Positions 41,238 to 52,243 of a stretch of DNA of 64,000 nucleotides are shown here, in pieces. Source of the DNA: Sva-07 sp035527095 (lineage in GTDB: Bacteria > Actinomycetota > Acidimicrobiia > Acidimicrobiales > Ilumatobacteraceae). Under the pieces are notes generated by a model. That model saw only the letters and a list, made by a program, of their open reading frames with translations. It made no database searches and was not told where the DNA came from. Each line of letters begins with the position of its first letter. The stretch's first letter is position 1. Position numbers and translations under genes: made by a program. Where the stretch lies: contig DATLBC010000138.1 of NCBI GenBank assembly GCA_035527095.1, forward strand, positions 1 through 64,000, given 5' to 3'.

Positions 41238-43781
41238 TCAGCCGACCTGTCGCGCGGCCTCTCGAAGACGGAATCGGGTGTTGACGTGCTGACGCTCGAG
41301 TATCTGTTCGAGCGTCTTGGTGGCCTGGACGATCGGACGTTCGGCGAAGAACTTCGTGGTGTCGTCGACCAGCTCAGGCGTCGACAGAAACGTGATCGAG
41401 TCGATCATCCGAACGATCGTGTTGCTCGGGAACCGGTCGAGCGCCTCGTCCCAGTGATCACGAACGAAGGCCCATGCGGCCGGACCGTGACGACGGTTGG
41501 CGATCGTCGCTCGTAGCAGGAACGGCGCGTTCTGCGTTCGTACGTCGGGGCCCATCGCGAACTCGCACGTCGACAACACGAGGTCCTCGTCGTCGAACTC
41601 GGCGAGCGCATACAGGTGGCGCAGTTGCTCCTGCGGGGTCGACGCGGTCAGGAACCGTGACCGCATGTGGTCGTAGGTGTCTGCATCGCCCGTGGCGGCG
41701 ACCACTGACGTGGCCGCCGCCGTCAGCTCGGGATCAACGGCCGTCGGGTCGTTGCCGGCAGCCTCGAACCATTCGCGACACTGCGCCTGAACGCCGACGT
41801 CGTCGCCGAGCACTCCGACGAGTCCGACGAGCAGACCGCGCAGCTTGCTGGTGAGATCGGTCTCGTCGCCGGCCGGCTCGCCGAGTGCCTCGAGCGCCGG
41901 CGTGGCCAGGGTGCGCACCTGCGCCTGGAAGGCGGTGCGATCGGGGCCGTCGTCGAGGAGACGACCGAGCCCGCGCAGCGCTATCGCGATCGCCTGCCAC
42001 ACGCTGTGTTCGCGTTCGGATGCGAACGCGTGGAGGAACTCGAGCAACTCGGGAGTCGACAAGCGACCCGCCAGGGCGGCGGCCCAGGCGTCATCGACGA
42101 GGTTGTACCGCTCGAGCGTCGACAGCGATGCGATGGCCGTCGCATCGAGGCGGGCGCGCAGCTCGTCGCTGTAGGCGACGCGATAGAAGCCGTGGCCGCC
42201 GGCGTTGACCACGATCGGCTGGGATACATCATCGAGCGTTCCGATCGGCAGCGAAGCGGAGTCCCCGTCGAGGAGCAGGGTGGTCGTGTCGTCGCCGACT
42301 CGCACGTGGATCGGAATCGCCCACCGCTGGCTGTCGGCATCCGGGCGGGCGGCCGCGTCATCGAAACCGAACCGGTGCTGACGCAGCTCGAGCGCCCCGT
42401 CGATGATCGACGCGGTCACGAGCGGGTAGCCCGGCTGCCAGATCCACGAGTCCATGATCCGCCGCACCGGGTCGCCCGAGGTCGCCTCGATTGCGTCCCA
42501 GAGATCGTTGGTTTCGGTGTTGGCGTAGCTGTGCAGCTCGAGGTAGTGGCTGACGCCTGCACGAAAGCGGTCGGCGCCGAGGTACTGCTCGAGCATGCGG
42601 AGCAGCGCGCCACCCTTCTGATAGGTCAGCACGTCGAACATGCCATCGCAGTCGGCCGGTGACCGCACCTCGAATTCGACCGATCGCGTGCTGGCCAACG
42701 AGTCGGTCTCGAACGCCGCACTGCGCTCGACACCGAACGCGGTCCAACGTTGCCAGTCCGGGCGGTACGCGTCGCAGGCCGCGACCTCCATGAAGGTGGC
42801 GAACGCCTCGTTCAACCAGATGCCGTTCCACCAGCGCATCGTGACCAGGTCGCCGAACCACATGTGGGCGAGCTCGTGGGCGACGACGTCGGCGACGAGT
42901 TGGCGCTCGTTCTGCGTGCTCGTGGCCGGATCGACGAGCAGCAAGCTTTCGCGGAACGTGATGCAGCCGAGATTCTCCATCGCCCCCGCGGCAAAGTCCG
43001 GAAGCGCAACGAGATCGACCTTGGCGCCGGGATATGCGATGCCGTAGTACTTCTGGAACCAGCGCAGGCAGAACGCGCCGACGTCGAGTCCGAAGTCGGC
43101 GAGGTGCCCCTTGCCGGGGACATGGACGAGCCGCAGCGGCACGCCGTCGACGTCGATGATGTCGGTGGTCTCGAGCCGGCCGACGACCAACGCCACCAGA
43201 TAGCTGCTCATGATCATCGTGTCTGCGAAACGGATCACACATCGACCGTCAGCAGTCGTTCGTTCGACTTCGGGCGCGTTCGAGATCGCAGTCAGGCCCT
43301 CGTCGACGTCGAGCGTGATCGCGAACACTGCTTTGAATTCGGGTTCGTCCCAGCACGGGAAGGCGCGGCGGCAATCGGTGGCCTGCAATTGTGTCGTAGC
43401 GATCACCTGCTCGGTGCCGTCGCCGTCGACGTAGGTGCTGCGGTAGAACCCGCGCAGCTTGTCGTTCAGTACGCCGTCGAACTCGATCGTGAGCACGCTC
43501 GTGCCGGGCGCCATCGGGACGAGCGGAGTGATGAAGAGCCGCTCGGTTGTCGGATCGAGGAGCCACGTGGCTCCGGCGCCGTCGACCTCGCAGCGGGAGA
43601 TGGAGAGCTCGTCGGCGTTGAGCACGAGCGTCTCGGTCGTCTCGTCGACGTTCAGATCGATCCGTACCGATCCGCTGAACGTCGCCTCGCCGAGCGACGG
43701 TCGGAGCCGGAGGTCGTAGCGGGTCGGCCGCACCGCGGTGGGGAGGCGGTAAGGATCGAGTTCGTTCGGCGAGACAACCAT
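41238..43781 (-). CDS. pepN: M1-family aminopeptidase
   Basis: A zinc aminopeptidase that removes N-terminal residues from peptides. The 847-residue product has the substrate motif GAMENLG near residue 262, the zinc site HELAHMWFGDLV with the third ligand Glu in NEAFATF about 18 residues later, and the long C-terminal helical ERAP1-C-like domain. It starts at 43781, where TACCCT (43789-43794, minus strand) lies seven bases upstream. It is a cytosolic protein without a signal peptide. The gene diverges from an adenosine-kinase gene. Confidence 0.93.
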   Translation of the reverse strand: MVVSPNELDPYRLPTAVRPTRYDLRLRPSLGEATFSGSVRIDLNVDETTETLVLNADELSISRCEVDGAGATWLLDPTTERLFITPLVPMAPGTSVLTIEFDGVLNDKLRGFYRSTYVDGDGTEQVIATTQLQATDCRRAFPCWDEPEFKAVFAITLDVDEGLTAISNAPEVERTTADGRCVIRFADTMIMSSYLVALVVGRLETTDIIDVDGVPLRLVHVPGKGHLADFGLDVGAFCLRWFQKYYGIAYPGAKVDLVALPDFAAGAMENLGCITFRESLLLVDPATSTQNERQLVADVVAHELAHMWFGDLVTMRWWNGIWLNEAFATFMEVAACDAYRPDWQRWTAFGVERSAAFETDSLASTRSVEFEVRSPADCDGMFDVLTYQKGGALLRMLEQYLGADRFRAGVSHYLELHSYANTETNDLWDAIEATSGDPVRRIMDSWIWQPGYPLVTASIIDGALELRQHRFGFDDAAARPDADSQRWAIPIHVRVGDDTTTLLLDGDSASLPIGTLDDVSQPIVVNAGGHGFYRVAYSDELRARLDATAIASLSTLERYNLVDDAWAAALAGRLSTPELLEFLHAFASEREHSVWQAIAIALRGLGRLLDDGPDRTAFQAQVRTLATPALEALGEPAGDETDLTSKLRGLLVGLVGVLGDDVGVQAQCREWFEAAGNDPTAVDPELTAAATSVVAATGDADTYDHMRSRFLTASTPQEQLRHLYALAEFDDEDLVLSTCEFAMGPDVRTQNAPFLLRATIANRRHGPAAWAFVRDHWDEALDRFPSNTIVRMIDSITFLSTPELVDDTTKFFAERPIVQATKTLEQILERQHVNTRFRLREAARQVG

Positions 43782-43788
43782 CGACGTG

Positions 43789-43807
43789 AGGGTACCCCCG
43801 GTAGCGT
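43789..43807. promoter_or_regulatory. closely spaced divergent -10 elements of pepN and the adenosine kinase gene
   Basis: Minus-strand TACCCT (43789-43794) is seven bases before the pepN ATG, and plus-strand TAGCGT (43802-43807) is eight bases before the kinase GTG. The two start codons are separated by only 34 bases, so each -35 region must lie inside the opposite gene's start region. Confidence 0.5.
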
Positions 43808-43815
43808 GGACCCTC

Positions 43816-44841
43816 GTGTCCGACCTGACCCGACGGTTCTCCACCGGATCCAGCGCCACGCCTGCGCGATTCGACGTGGTCGGCATCGGCAATGCCTTGG
43901 TCGATGTGATCGCTCCCGCCGAGGATCACTTCCTGCAACGCCACGACCTCGTGAAGGGGTCGATGACGCTGATCGAGACCGAACGGGCCGTCGAGCTGTA
44001 CGCCGCTCTCGACCGCGCCGTCGAGATGAGCGGCGGGTCGGCGGCCAACACCGTCGTGGGTGTCGCAAGCCTCGGTGGTCGAGCGGCCTACATCGGCAAG
44101 GTGAACGGCGACGATCTCGGGGATGTCTTCGGCCACGACATGCGCGCTGTCGGCGTCACGTTCCACCGACCCCCCGGCGACCATGGCACACCGACGGGTC
44201 GGTGCGTCATCGTGGTGACCCCTGATGCCGAGCGAACGATGAACACCTACCTCGGGGTGTCGAGCGAACTGTGTGTCGACGACCTCGACGAGTCGGTCGT
44301 GGCGGATTCCCTCGTGTTGTACATGGAGGGGTACCTGTTCGATCGCGACGACGCAAAGGCTGCGTTTCGTCGTGCCGCCGAGGTCGCCCACGGGCACGGT
44401 CGCATGGTCTCGCTGACTCTCTCCGACTCGTTCTGCGTCGACCGTCACCGCGCCGACTTCCGGGCACTCGTGCAGGATCGCGTCGACCTCTTGTTCGGCA
44501 ATCACGACGAACTGCTGTCGCTGTATCAGCTCGACTCGTTCGACGATGCGGTGGCGGCGCTGCGCGACGAGTGCGAGTTCGCCGCGATCACCGTCGGCGC
44601 CGATGGCTGCGTGATCGTGACGCCGGACGACCTGCTCGTCGTCCCCGCCACGCCGGTTGGCAAGGTGATCGACACCACGGGCGCCGGCGACCTGTTCGCC
44701 GCCGGGTTCCTGCACGGGCTGACCACGGGTCGCGATCTCGAGACGTGTGGCCGCTATGGCGCCATCGCGGCGGCCGAAGTGATCGGCCACGTCGGGCCGC
44801 GTCCGTTGGTCGAGCTGCGTAACCTGATCGGTGATGGCTGA
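43816..44841 (+). CDS. PfkB-family carbohydrate kinase, probable adenosine kinase
   Basis: A 341-residue ribokinase-fold kinase. It has VVGIGNALVDVIAP near residue 21, the sugar-contact GGSAANTVVGVASLGGRAAYIGKVNGDD and the catalytic DTTGAGDLFAAGFLHGL near residue 285 with the base Asp. The overall pattern (EMSGGSAANTV, GNHDELLSLY) is that of bacterial adenosine kinase-like PfkB enzymes, and the neighbours (phosphomutase, add, upp) fit a nucleoside role. GTG 43816 is decided by the -10 element. The stop overlaps the following start. Confidence 0.82.
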   Translation: MSDLTRRFSTGSSATPARFDVVGIGNALVDVIAPAEDHFLQRHDLVKGSMTLIETERAVELYAALDRAVEMSGGSAANTVVGVASLGGRAAYIGKVNGDDLGDVFGHDMRAVGVTFHRPPGDHGTPTGRCVIVVTPDAERTMNTYLGVSSELCVDDLDESVVADSLVLYMEGYLFDRDDAKAAFRRAAEVAHGHGRMVSLTLSDSFCVDRHRADFRALVQDRVDLLFGNHDELLSLYQLDSFDDAVAALRDECEFAAITVGADGCVIVTPDDLLVVPATPVGKVIDTTGAGDLFAAGFLHGLTTGRDLETCGRYGAIAAAEVIGHVGPRPLVELRNLIGDG

Positions 44842-46489
44842 CCCCGACTCGTTGCTCGCTGCTGGCACCGACAACCTGATCCTGACCGCAACCGCCTGGA
44901 TGCAGGCTGAACCGGATCCCGACATCCGCGAGGAACTGTCGTCGTTGATCGACGTCGCACGAGCGGGCGATTCCGCTGAGCTCGCCGATCGTTTCCAGGG
45001 TCGGTTGCAGTTCGGGACTGCCGGGCTGCGTGCTGCCGTGGCCGCTGGGCCCATGAGGATGAATCGGTTGGTCGTTCGCCAGGCGGCTGCGGGCCTTGGT
45101 CAGTGGTTGCTCGACGGCGAGGCGTCCGGAGAGATGCCCGATGCCGCTCGCCGCGGCGTGGTGATCGCCCACGATGCTCGTCGCAAGAGCGACCTCTTCG
45201 CCGACGACACCGCCCGGGTGCTCGCTGCCATGGGTATTCGTTCGATGCTGTACCCCGGCGTCCAGCCGACGCCGGTCCTCGCCTGGTCGATCACCGGGAT
45301 GGGAGCAGCGGCCGGCGTCGTCGTCACTGCCTCGCACAACCCGCCCGCGGACAACGGCTACAAGGTGTACCTCGAGACCGGCTCGCAGATCGTGTCGCCG
45401 GTCGACACCGACATCGCGGACCGCATCGGTCAGTTCGATCCGCTCGTCGTCGAACTGGCGCCGTCCGATCATCCGCTGATCGAGCGCCTCGACAACTCGT
45501 GGGCCGACCGGTACCTCGAATTCGTGCCGTCGGTTCGATTGCGTCCTGATGTGCCCGGAGTGGCGGTGGCGTACACAGCGATGCATGGTGTTGGCGGCGC
45601 GGTCATGGTCCGGGCGTTCGAGGCTGCAGGGCTGCCTGCTCCGTCTGTGGTCGCTGCCCAGCAGGAACCCGACGGAACGTTCCCCACGGTGTCGTTCCCG
45701 AATCCCGAGGAGCCGGGGGCGATGGACCTCTTGGTGGCCGAAGCACAGGCATGCAACGCGAAGGTCGCGCTCGCGAACGATCCCGACGCCGACCGGCTCG
45801 GCGTGGCGATCCCCCAAGCCGACGGATCGTGGCGGCGTCTGAGCGGCGACGAGATCGGGTGGCTGTTCGCCGACTACATCTTGGCCAACACCTCCGGCGA
45901 CGACCGGCTCGTGGTGACCACGTTGGTGTCGTCGTCACTGCTGGCTCGGATGGCCGAGGCAGCCGGCGTGCACAGCGAAGAGACGTTCACCGGATTCAAG
46001 TACATCGGCAAGATCGCCACCGAGCGGCCTGATCTCCGGCTGATGCTCGGCTACGAGCAGGCGCTCGGCTACCTGGTGGCGCCACGGCCGCTCGACAAGG
46101 ACGGTATCACCGCCGGGGTCTTGATGGCCGAAATCGCCGCGGTGGCCGAGTCCGAGGGGCAGACGCTGCAGGATCGCCTCGACGCGATCGCCGCACGGTT
46201 CGGTCGTTACGTCACCGCCGAGTTGTCGGTGAAGATGGCGCCCGCTGACGGCGCCGCGTGGGTGGCATCGATCGAGGCCGACCCGCCGACGGAGGTCGGT
46301 GGCCGCGCTGTGGTCTCGGTGCAGACCTATCCCGAGGCCAACCTCGTACGCCTGATGCTCGACGGGGGAGTACGGCTGCAGATCCGTCCGAGCGGTACCG
46401 AACCCAAGGTCAAGCTCTACGGCGAAGCGGTCGATCTCGCCCCCGCCACCCTCCACGCCCTCCTCGAGGGTGTTGCGTCCGGGGCCTGA
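44834..46489 (+). CDS. phosphohexomutase/phosphopentomutase (PmmB/PGM2-like)
   Basis: An alpha-D-phosphohexomutase of about 551 residues. It has FGTAGLRA near residue 58, the phosphoserine loop VVTASHNPPADNGYKVY near residue 155, the metal loop ANDPDADRLG near 310 and the phosphate-binding IRPSGTEPKVKLYGEA near the C-terminus. The long PGM2/PmmB subgroup includes phosphopentomutases. It overlaps the adenosine kinase gene by eight bases and converges on upp, as pmmB does in M. tuberculosis. This suggests ribose-1/5-phosphate conversion, but glucose or mannose phosphate remains possible. GTG 44831 is an alternative start. Confidence 0.9.
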   Translation: MADPDSLLAAGTDNLILTATAWMQAEPDPDIREELSSLIDVARAGDSAELADRFQGRLQFGTAGLRAAVAAGPMRMNRLVVRQAAAGLGQWLLDGEASGEMPDAARRGVVIAHDARRKSDLFADDTARVLAAMGIRSMLYPGVQPTPVLAWSITGMGAAAGVVVTASHNPPADNGYKVYLETGSQIVSPVDTDIADRIGQFDPLVVELAPSDHPLIERLDNSWADRYLEFVPSVRLRPDVPGVAVAYTAMHGVGGAVMVRAFEAAGLPAPSVVAAQQEPDGTFPTVSFPNPEEPGAMDLLVAEAQACNAKVALANDPDADRLGVAIPQADGSWRRLSGDEIGWLFADYILANTSGDDRLVVTTLVSSSLLARMAEAAGVHSEETFTGFKYIGKIATERPDLRLMLGYEQALGYLVAPRPLDKDGITAGVLMAEIAAVAESEGQTLQDRLDAIAARFGRYVTAELSVKMAPADGAAWVASIEADPPTEVGGRAVVSVQTYPEANLVRLMLDGGVRLQIRPSGTEPKVKLYGEAVDLAPATLHALLEGVASGA

Positions 46490-46522
46490 CCCCCGACGTC
46501 ACACCGACGTCAGGCCGGGGTG
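46481..46522. terminator. hairpin between convergent phosphomutase and upp genes
   Basis: Arms GGCCTGAC (46483-46490) and GTCAGGCC (46509-46516) pair perfectly, with further pairing outwards. The stop codons of both genes (46487-46489 and 46510-46512) lie inside the arms, as at 37996. The loop contains two GACGTC sites. Confidence 0.6.
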
Positions 46523-47145
46523 CCGAACTGACGGTCGCCCGCGTCGCCGAGGCCGGGGACGATGAAGGCGTCGTCGTTGAGGTGATCGTCGATCGCTGCT
46601 GTGAAGAGCCGAATCGGCAGGCCGGCCGCTTCGAGTGCGGCGATGCCCTCGGGTGCGGCCAAGGCACACACGACGGTGATCGGCGCAGGAGCGTCGCGCT
46701 CGAGCAGCAGTCTGATCGTATGGATCAGCGAACCACCGGTCGCCAGCATCGGATCGAGCACGATCACCGGCCGGCCGGCGAGCGATTCGGGGAGTTTGTT
46801 GACGTACGGCTCCGGCTGGTGGGTGGCCTCGTTGCGGGCCATGCCGATGAATCCGATGTCGGCATTCGGCAACAGATCCTGGGCAGGGCCCACGAAGCCG
46901 AGACCGGCCCTCAGAATCGGAACGACCACGGGCTGCACGGCGATGCGTACAGCGCGAGCTGTCGTCAATGGAGTCTCCACCGTGCCCTCGACGGTGGGAA
47001 GTGACCTGGTCGCCTCGGCGATGAGCAATCCGCCGATGCGTTCGAGGTTCTGACGAAACAAGGCATTCGGAGTGTTGCGGTCGCGGATCTGCGCCAAGGC
47101 ATCGGTGCACACCGGGTGGTCGACGAGCGTCGTCTCGACAGTCAT
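46510..47145 (-). CDS. upp: uracil phosphoribosyltransferase
   Basis: Upp salvages uracil to UMP with PRPP. The 211-residue product has RIGGLLIAEATR, VPILRAGLGF near residue 75, GMARNEATHQP and the PRPP-binding loop LDPMLATGGS near residue 130, all typical. The C-terminal AAIDDHLNDDAFIVPGLGDAGDR also fits. It begins one base after the add stop, so both genes are one transcription unit. Confidence 0.96.
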   Translation of the reverse strand: MTVETTLVDHPVCTDALAQIRDRNTPNALFRQNLERIGGLLIAEATRSLPTVEGTVETPLTTARAVRIAVQPVVVPILRAGLGFVGPAQDLLPNADIGFIGMARNEATHQPEPYVNKLPESLAGRPVIVLDPMLATGGSLIHTIRLLLERDAPAPITVVCALAAPEGIAALEAAGLPIRLFTAAIDDHLNDDAFIVPGLGDAGDRQFGTPA

Positions 47146-47146
47146 G

Positions 47147-48235
47147 TCAGGCAGCCCCGAGCGAGAGCTCGCTCCTGAGGATCGAGTACCGCGGTTTGAT
47201 GACGCCGTTGATCAGCTTCAAACGTTCAGGGAACGGCGCAAACGCTGACTTCATCGCATTCACGGTCAACCACTCGAAGTCGTCGAGACCCCAATCGAAC
47301 GCATCGTGGAGCTTCTGCATTTCCTTGGTCATCGACGTGTTGCTCATCAGGCGGTTGTCGGTGTTGACCGTGACGCGGAACCGAAGGCGCCGCAACATCC
47401 CGATCGGGTGGTCGGCGATCGATGGCACGACGCCGGTGTTGACGTTCGAGGTGGGGCACAACTCGAGCGGGATTCGACGGTCGCGGATGTACGTCGCCAG
47501 TCGACCCAGTTTCTCCGAACCGAGGCCCTCGCCGGGATCGATGTCGTCGACGATCCGCACGCCGTGACCGAGCCGCTCGGCGCCGCAGAACTGCACGGCC
47601 TCCCAGATCGACGGCAGGCCGAACGCTTCGCCGGCGTGGATGGTCGAGTGGAAGTTCTCGCGGTTGACGTACTGGAACGCGTCGAGGTGCCGCGACGGCG
47701 GATACCCGGCCTCGGCGCCGGCGATGTCGAAGCCGACCACACCGGCATCACGGAAGCGCACCGCCAACTCGGCGATCTCGAGTGACCGTGCCGCTGTGCG
47801 CATCGCTGACACGATCGCGTAAATGGTCAGGTCGGTGTCGGCCGACCCGCGCCGGAAGCCGTCGAGCACCGCTTCCATCACTTCGTCGAGCGTCATGCCC
47901 TTCTCGGTGCTCAGCTCGGGGGCGAAGCGGACCTCGGCGTACACGATGCCATCTGCGGCGAGATCCTGAGCGCACTCGTACGCGACCCGCTCGATCGCAT
48001 CGCGATCCTGCATCACTCCGACGGTGTGGGCGAAGGTCTCGAGGTACAGGACCAGATCGTTGCGCTTGGCGCCGCGGTTGAACCAGGTGGCCAGGTCATC
48101 GACGTCGGTCGTCGGCAGATCCCGGTACCCGAACTCTTGGGCGAGTTCGATGACCGTGCGTGGGCGCACACCCCCGTCGAGGTGGTCGTGGAGCAGCGCC
48201 TTGGGCGCTCGTTGGATCAGGTCGGCCAGAGACAT
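47147..48235 (-). CDS. add: adenosine deaminase
   Basis: Converts adenosine to inosine. The 362-residue metalloenzyme has the zinc motif LLHDHLDGGVRP near residue 15, HAGEAFG near 200, the Glu-containing RLGHGVRIVDD and LCPTSNVNTG, and TDNRLMSNTSMTKE with the metal/catalytic Asp near 297. It starts at 48235 with TAGCGT (48242-48247, minus strand) six bases upstream. It is followed by upp and preceded upstream by the cupredoxin lipoprotein gene. Confidence 0.94.
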   Translation of the reverse strand: MSLADLIQRAPKALLHDHLDGGVRPRTVIELAQEFGYRDLPTTDVDDLATWFNRGAKRNDLVLYLETFAHTVGVMQDRDAIERVAYECAQDLAADGIVYAEVRFAPELSTEKGMTLDEVMEAVLDGFRRGSADTDLTIYAIVSAMRTAARSLEIAELAVRFRDAGVVGFDIAGAEAGYPPSRHLDAFQYVNRENFHSTIHAGEAFGLPSIWEAVQFCGAERLGHGVRIVDDIDPGEGLGSEKLGRLATYIRDRRIPLELCPTSNVNTGVVPSIADHPIGMLRRLRFRVTVNTDNRLMSNTSMTKEMQKLHDAFDWGLDDFEWLTVNAMKSAFAPFPERLKLINGVIKPRYSILRSELSLGAA

Positions 48236-48241
48236 GGAGCC

Positions 48242-48247
48242 ACGCTA
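48242..48247 (-). promoter_or_regulatory. -10 hexamer for add-upp
   Basis: TAGCGT on the minus strand is six bases before the add ATG, suggesting that add-upp has its own leaderless promoter inside the cluster. Confidence 0.45.
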
Positions 48248-48297
48248 CCGAGTCTCGATCGTCAGCCGAGCGGTCGCAGCGGCATGTGGGCAGGACG

Positions 48298-49644
48298 TCA
48301 GTCGACGGTCACGTTGGCGACCATGTCGGGGTGCAGGGTGCAGAACAGCGAGTAGACGCCGGGCGAGTCGAAGGCGAGCGCGAAGTTGGTCCCTGGTGTG
48401 AGCACTCCCGAGTCGAACTCGTCGAGGGCCGGGTCGGCCGGGGTGCCGGCGGTGACGGTGTGCGGCACCGCGTCGACATTGTTGAAGAACAGCGGTTGAC
48501 CGACGTTCACGTTGAGTTCGCCGCTGTATGAGAAATCGGTGATCAGCGACTGCCGTGCGCCCTCGGGAAAGTCGGACCCGCGCACTTCTCGGGTGTCGAG
48601 CATGGCGCCGGCATCCATCACGGGCTGGATCGACGAGTTCCACATGCCGAAGACGCCGAGTTGGTTGTCATGCAGCGGGTCGACCCAGGCGTGAATCATC
48701 CACCCGAGCGCGGCGGAGAAGTTGCCGCCGGCAGCTTCGCACTCGCTCTTGGGGATGAACGTGTCGCGTCCCCGTGCGTTGCCGCGACACAGGTTGTAGT
48801 GGATGTGCCAGTTGTCGAGTGGTCCGGCGAACGTGTCAGGGTGGTCGTTGCCGATCACTTGCGGCGGGATGATGAACGACGTGCCGACGAGCGACATCGG
48901 CGGGCCGTTCCATGCGCCGTCGACGCACTGGCCAACGGGTCCAGCCGGCATGGTGCCGTCGGCGAGGGCATACAGGAGGATCTCCGGTCGTGAGGGGAAG
49001 AAGCCGTCACCGATCCAGCTCGGTTGATAGAAGTGCGACCCCATGTTGGCGGTCTGGATCTGGTCGCTGACGAAGCCTTCCGCACACGCACTGTTGACGT
49101 CACGGTGTGTTTCGGCGAACGCGCTGAGTTCGTCGAGTTGCCCGACGAGCGTGGTCAGCTCGGCAGCGGTCATCCCGAGCTCGGGTGGGATCGGGTCGCC
49201 CGACGCTGCCAGCTGCTGCAGCTCCAGATACGAGCATGGGAGTGCCTCCTCCTGGCAGCGAACCGTTCCGTCGATCGGGCCCTCGACGAGCGTCGGGACC
49301 ACACCCTCGGAGTGCTCGCGGAACACGTATCGCGAGTAGCCGGGCGCACCGCCGGCAGCGAACGTCAACCCCTGGGGGAACTGGGCGTCAGCGCCTGCCT
49401 GGTCGAACGCCGCCGCCTGGGCAACGTACTCGTTGACCTGCTCGATCGTCCGCGCCTCGGCCGGATCGATCGTTGTCGTCGGAGCGACGGTTGTGTGAAC
49501 GGTGGTCGGGGCCGCAGTCGTGGCGACGGTCGTGGGGCCTTCGGCCACCGGAGCGGAGGTGTCGTCGTTTCCTGCGCATGCAGCAATGAGCAGGCACGTG
49601 CCGATCGCTCCTGTGATCGTTCGTCGACGTGCGTGATTGGCCAT
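48298..49644 (-). CDS. lipoprotein with C-terminal cupredoxin domain
   Basis: The 448-residue product has a lipoprotein signal (GTCLLIAACAG, lipobox IAAC near residue 23), a Thr/Pro/Ala-rich linker to about residue 60, an unknown central region of about 270 residues rich in Trp, His and Cys (for example NWHIHYNLCRGN, LGWMIHAWVDPLHD) and a C-terminal cupredoxin. The type 1 copper ligands are visible: His in VPHTVTAG and the C-x2-H-x2-M array FCTLHPDM near the end. It should be anchored outside the membrane and bind copper. No homologue of the central region is recognised. A GAGAG stretch lies before the ATG. It sits between the importer and add. Confidence 0.75.
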   Translation of the reverse strand: MANHARRRTITGAIGTCLLIAACAGNDDTSAPVAEGPTTVATTAAPTTVHTTVAPTTTIDPAEARTIEQVNEYVAQAAAFDQAGADAQFPQGLTFAAGGAPGYSRYVFREHSEGVVPTLVEGPIDGTVRCQEEALPCSYLELQQLAASGDPIPPELGMTAAELTTLVGQLDELSAFAETHRDVNSACAEGFVSDQIQTANMGSHFYQPSWIGDGFFPSRPEILLYALADGTMPAGPVGQCVDGAWNGPPMSLVGTSFIIPPQVIGNDHPDTFAGPLDNWHIHYNLCRGNARGRDTFIPKSECEAAGGNFSAALGWMIHAWVDPLHDNQLGVFGMWNSSIQPVMDAGAMLDTREVRGSDFPEGARQSLITDFSYSGELNVNVGQPLFFNNVDAVPHTVTAGTPADPALDEFDSGVLTPGTNFALAFDSPGVYSLFCTLHPDMVANVTVD

Positions 49645-49736
49645 ACCGATCTCTCGTTTGCGGGTTACGAGATGGTAACTGTTGACATGGAGGTCAGGCC
49701 TGTCGCGGAACGATCGGCGTTCCCCGGTCCGCCGCA

Positions 49737-51013
49737 CTACTCCTTGACGTACGGTTGTCCGTCGGCTGCGGGAGGCCGCGCACGCCCGACGAGACCAGCG
49801 ACGACCACGATCGTGAGAATGTACGGCGCCATGGCCAGAAACTCCGACGGGATCGGTGTGCCGAGAATTCCCAGCTTCTGCTGCATGGCCCGGGCGAAAC
49901 CGAAGACGAGTGCGGCGCCCAGCACGCCGAACGGACGCCAACGACCGGCGATCATCGCGGCCAGACCGATGAAGCCGACGCCAGCGGTCATGTTCTCCTC
50001 GAACCGACCCGTGGAACCGAGTGTGAGCGCCGCTCCGCCGAAGCCGGCGATCAGGCCGGCAAGCGTGACATTGCGGTACCGAACTCGATACACGTTGATG
50101 CCCACGGTGTCGGCGGCCTTGGGGTGTTCGCCGACTGCACGCGAGCGGAGGCCCCAGCGCGTGTAGAAGAGGCCGTAGTGCAGTGCGAACACCAGGATGA
50201 GCGAGCCATACAGGAAGATGTTGCCCTGGAAGAACATGGGGCCGATCACCGGGATGTCCTCGAGCACCGGGATCGCGATGGTGGAGAACCGGCCCGGCGA
50301 GTTGAACTGAGGATTCGGACCAAGCACTCGTGTTGACAAGAACGAGGTCAGGCCCAGCGCAAAGATGTTGATGACCACGCCTGCGATGATCTGATCGACC
50401 TGGTACTTGATCACCAGCACCGCCAGGACGAAACCGAGCAGTGCCCCGATCGCCATGGCTCCCACGAGGCCGCCCCAGGTGCCCACGCTGGAGCCGACGA
50501 TCGTGCCGACGAACGCTGCGGACAGGAGCTGGCCCTCGATGCCGATGTTGATGACGGCAACGCGTTCGCACATGAGTCCCGTGAGGCCACCGCAGGTGAT
50601 CGGGATCGAGAGCACCACCATCGATGAGAGCATGCCGACGAGGCTGAACGCCTGCCCGCCGGCGGCCCATCCGAGGAACGCGATGACGAACAACAGCATC
50701 GAGAAGCCCAGAACCATGTTCGTCCACCGTCCGAATCCGACTGCGAGCTGCAGGATTCCGATCACCACGAACGAGACAGCGACGATGATCGCGATGAGGC
50801 GGGGTTCGAAGGTCCAGCTGAGATCGAATCTGTCCTGGCCGAGCGACAGATTGAACGTGGCGTCGTCGGCACTGCTCGGGTCGAGCGCGAAGAAGACGAA
50901 GACGAACGCCGCCAGCGCGAAGTACACGCCGCCAAGGACTCGCTCGCGCCGCTCCTCTGGCGTCAGGCGAACCTTCGTGCTCGCGTATGACGTCGACGTC
51001 GTCTCGGTCACGG

Positions 51014-51017
<4 letters not shown>
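49737..51017 (-). CDS. nucleoside ABC importer permease 2 (BmpC/NupQ-like)
   Basis: The 426-residue membrane protein has about ten hydrophobic segments and the BPD_transp_2 pattern: FSLVGMLSSMVVLSIPITCGGLTGLMCERVAVINIGIEGQ (in pieces: GLTGLMCERVAVINIGIEGQ near 165) and GINVYRVRYRNVTLAGLIAG near 330. It starts at 51017 as ATGA overlapping the first permease stop. It is the second permease of the BMP-type importer. A cytosolic N-terminal stretch with RLTPEERRERVLGG precedes the first helix. Confidence 0.9.
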
Positions 51018-52239
<1,222 letters not shown>

Positions 52240-52243
<4 letters not shown>

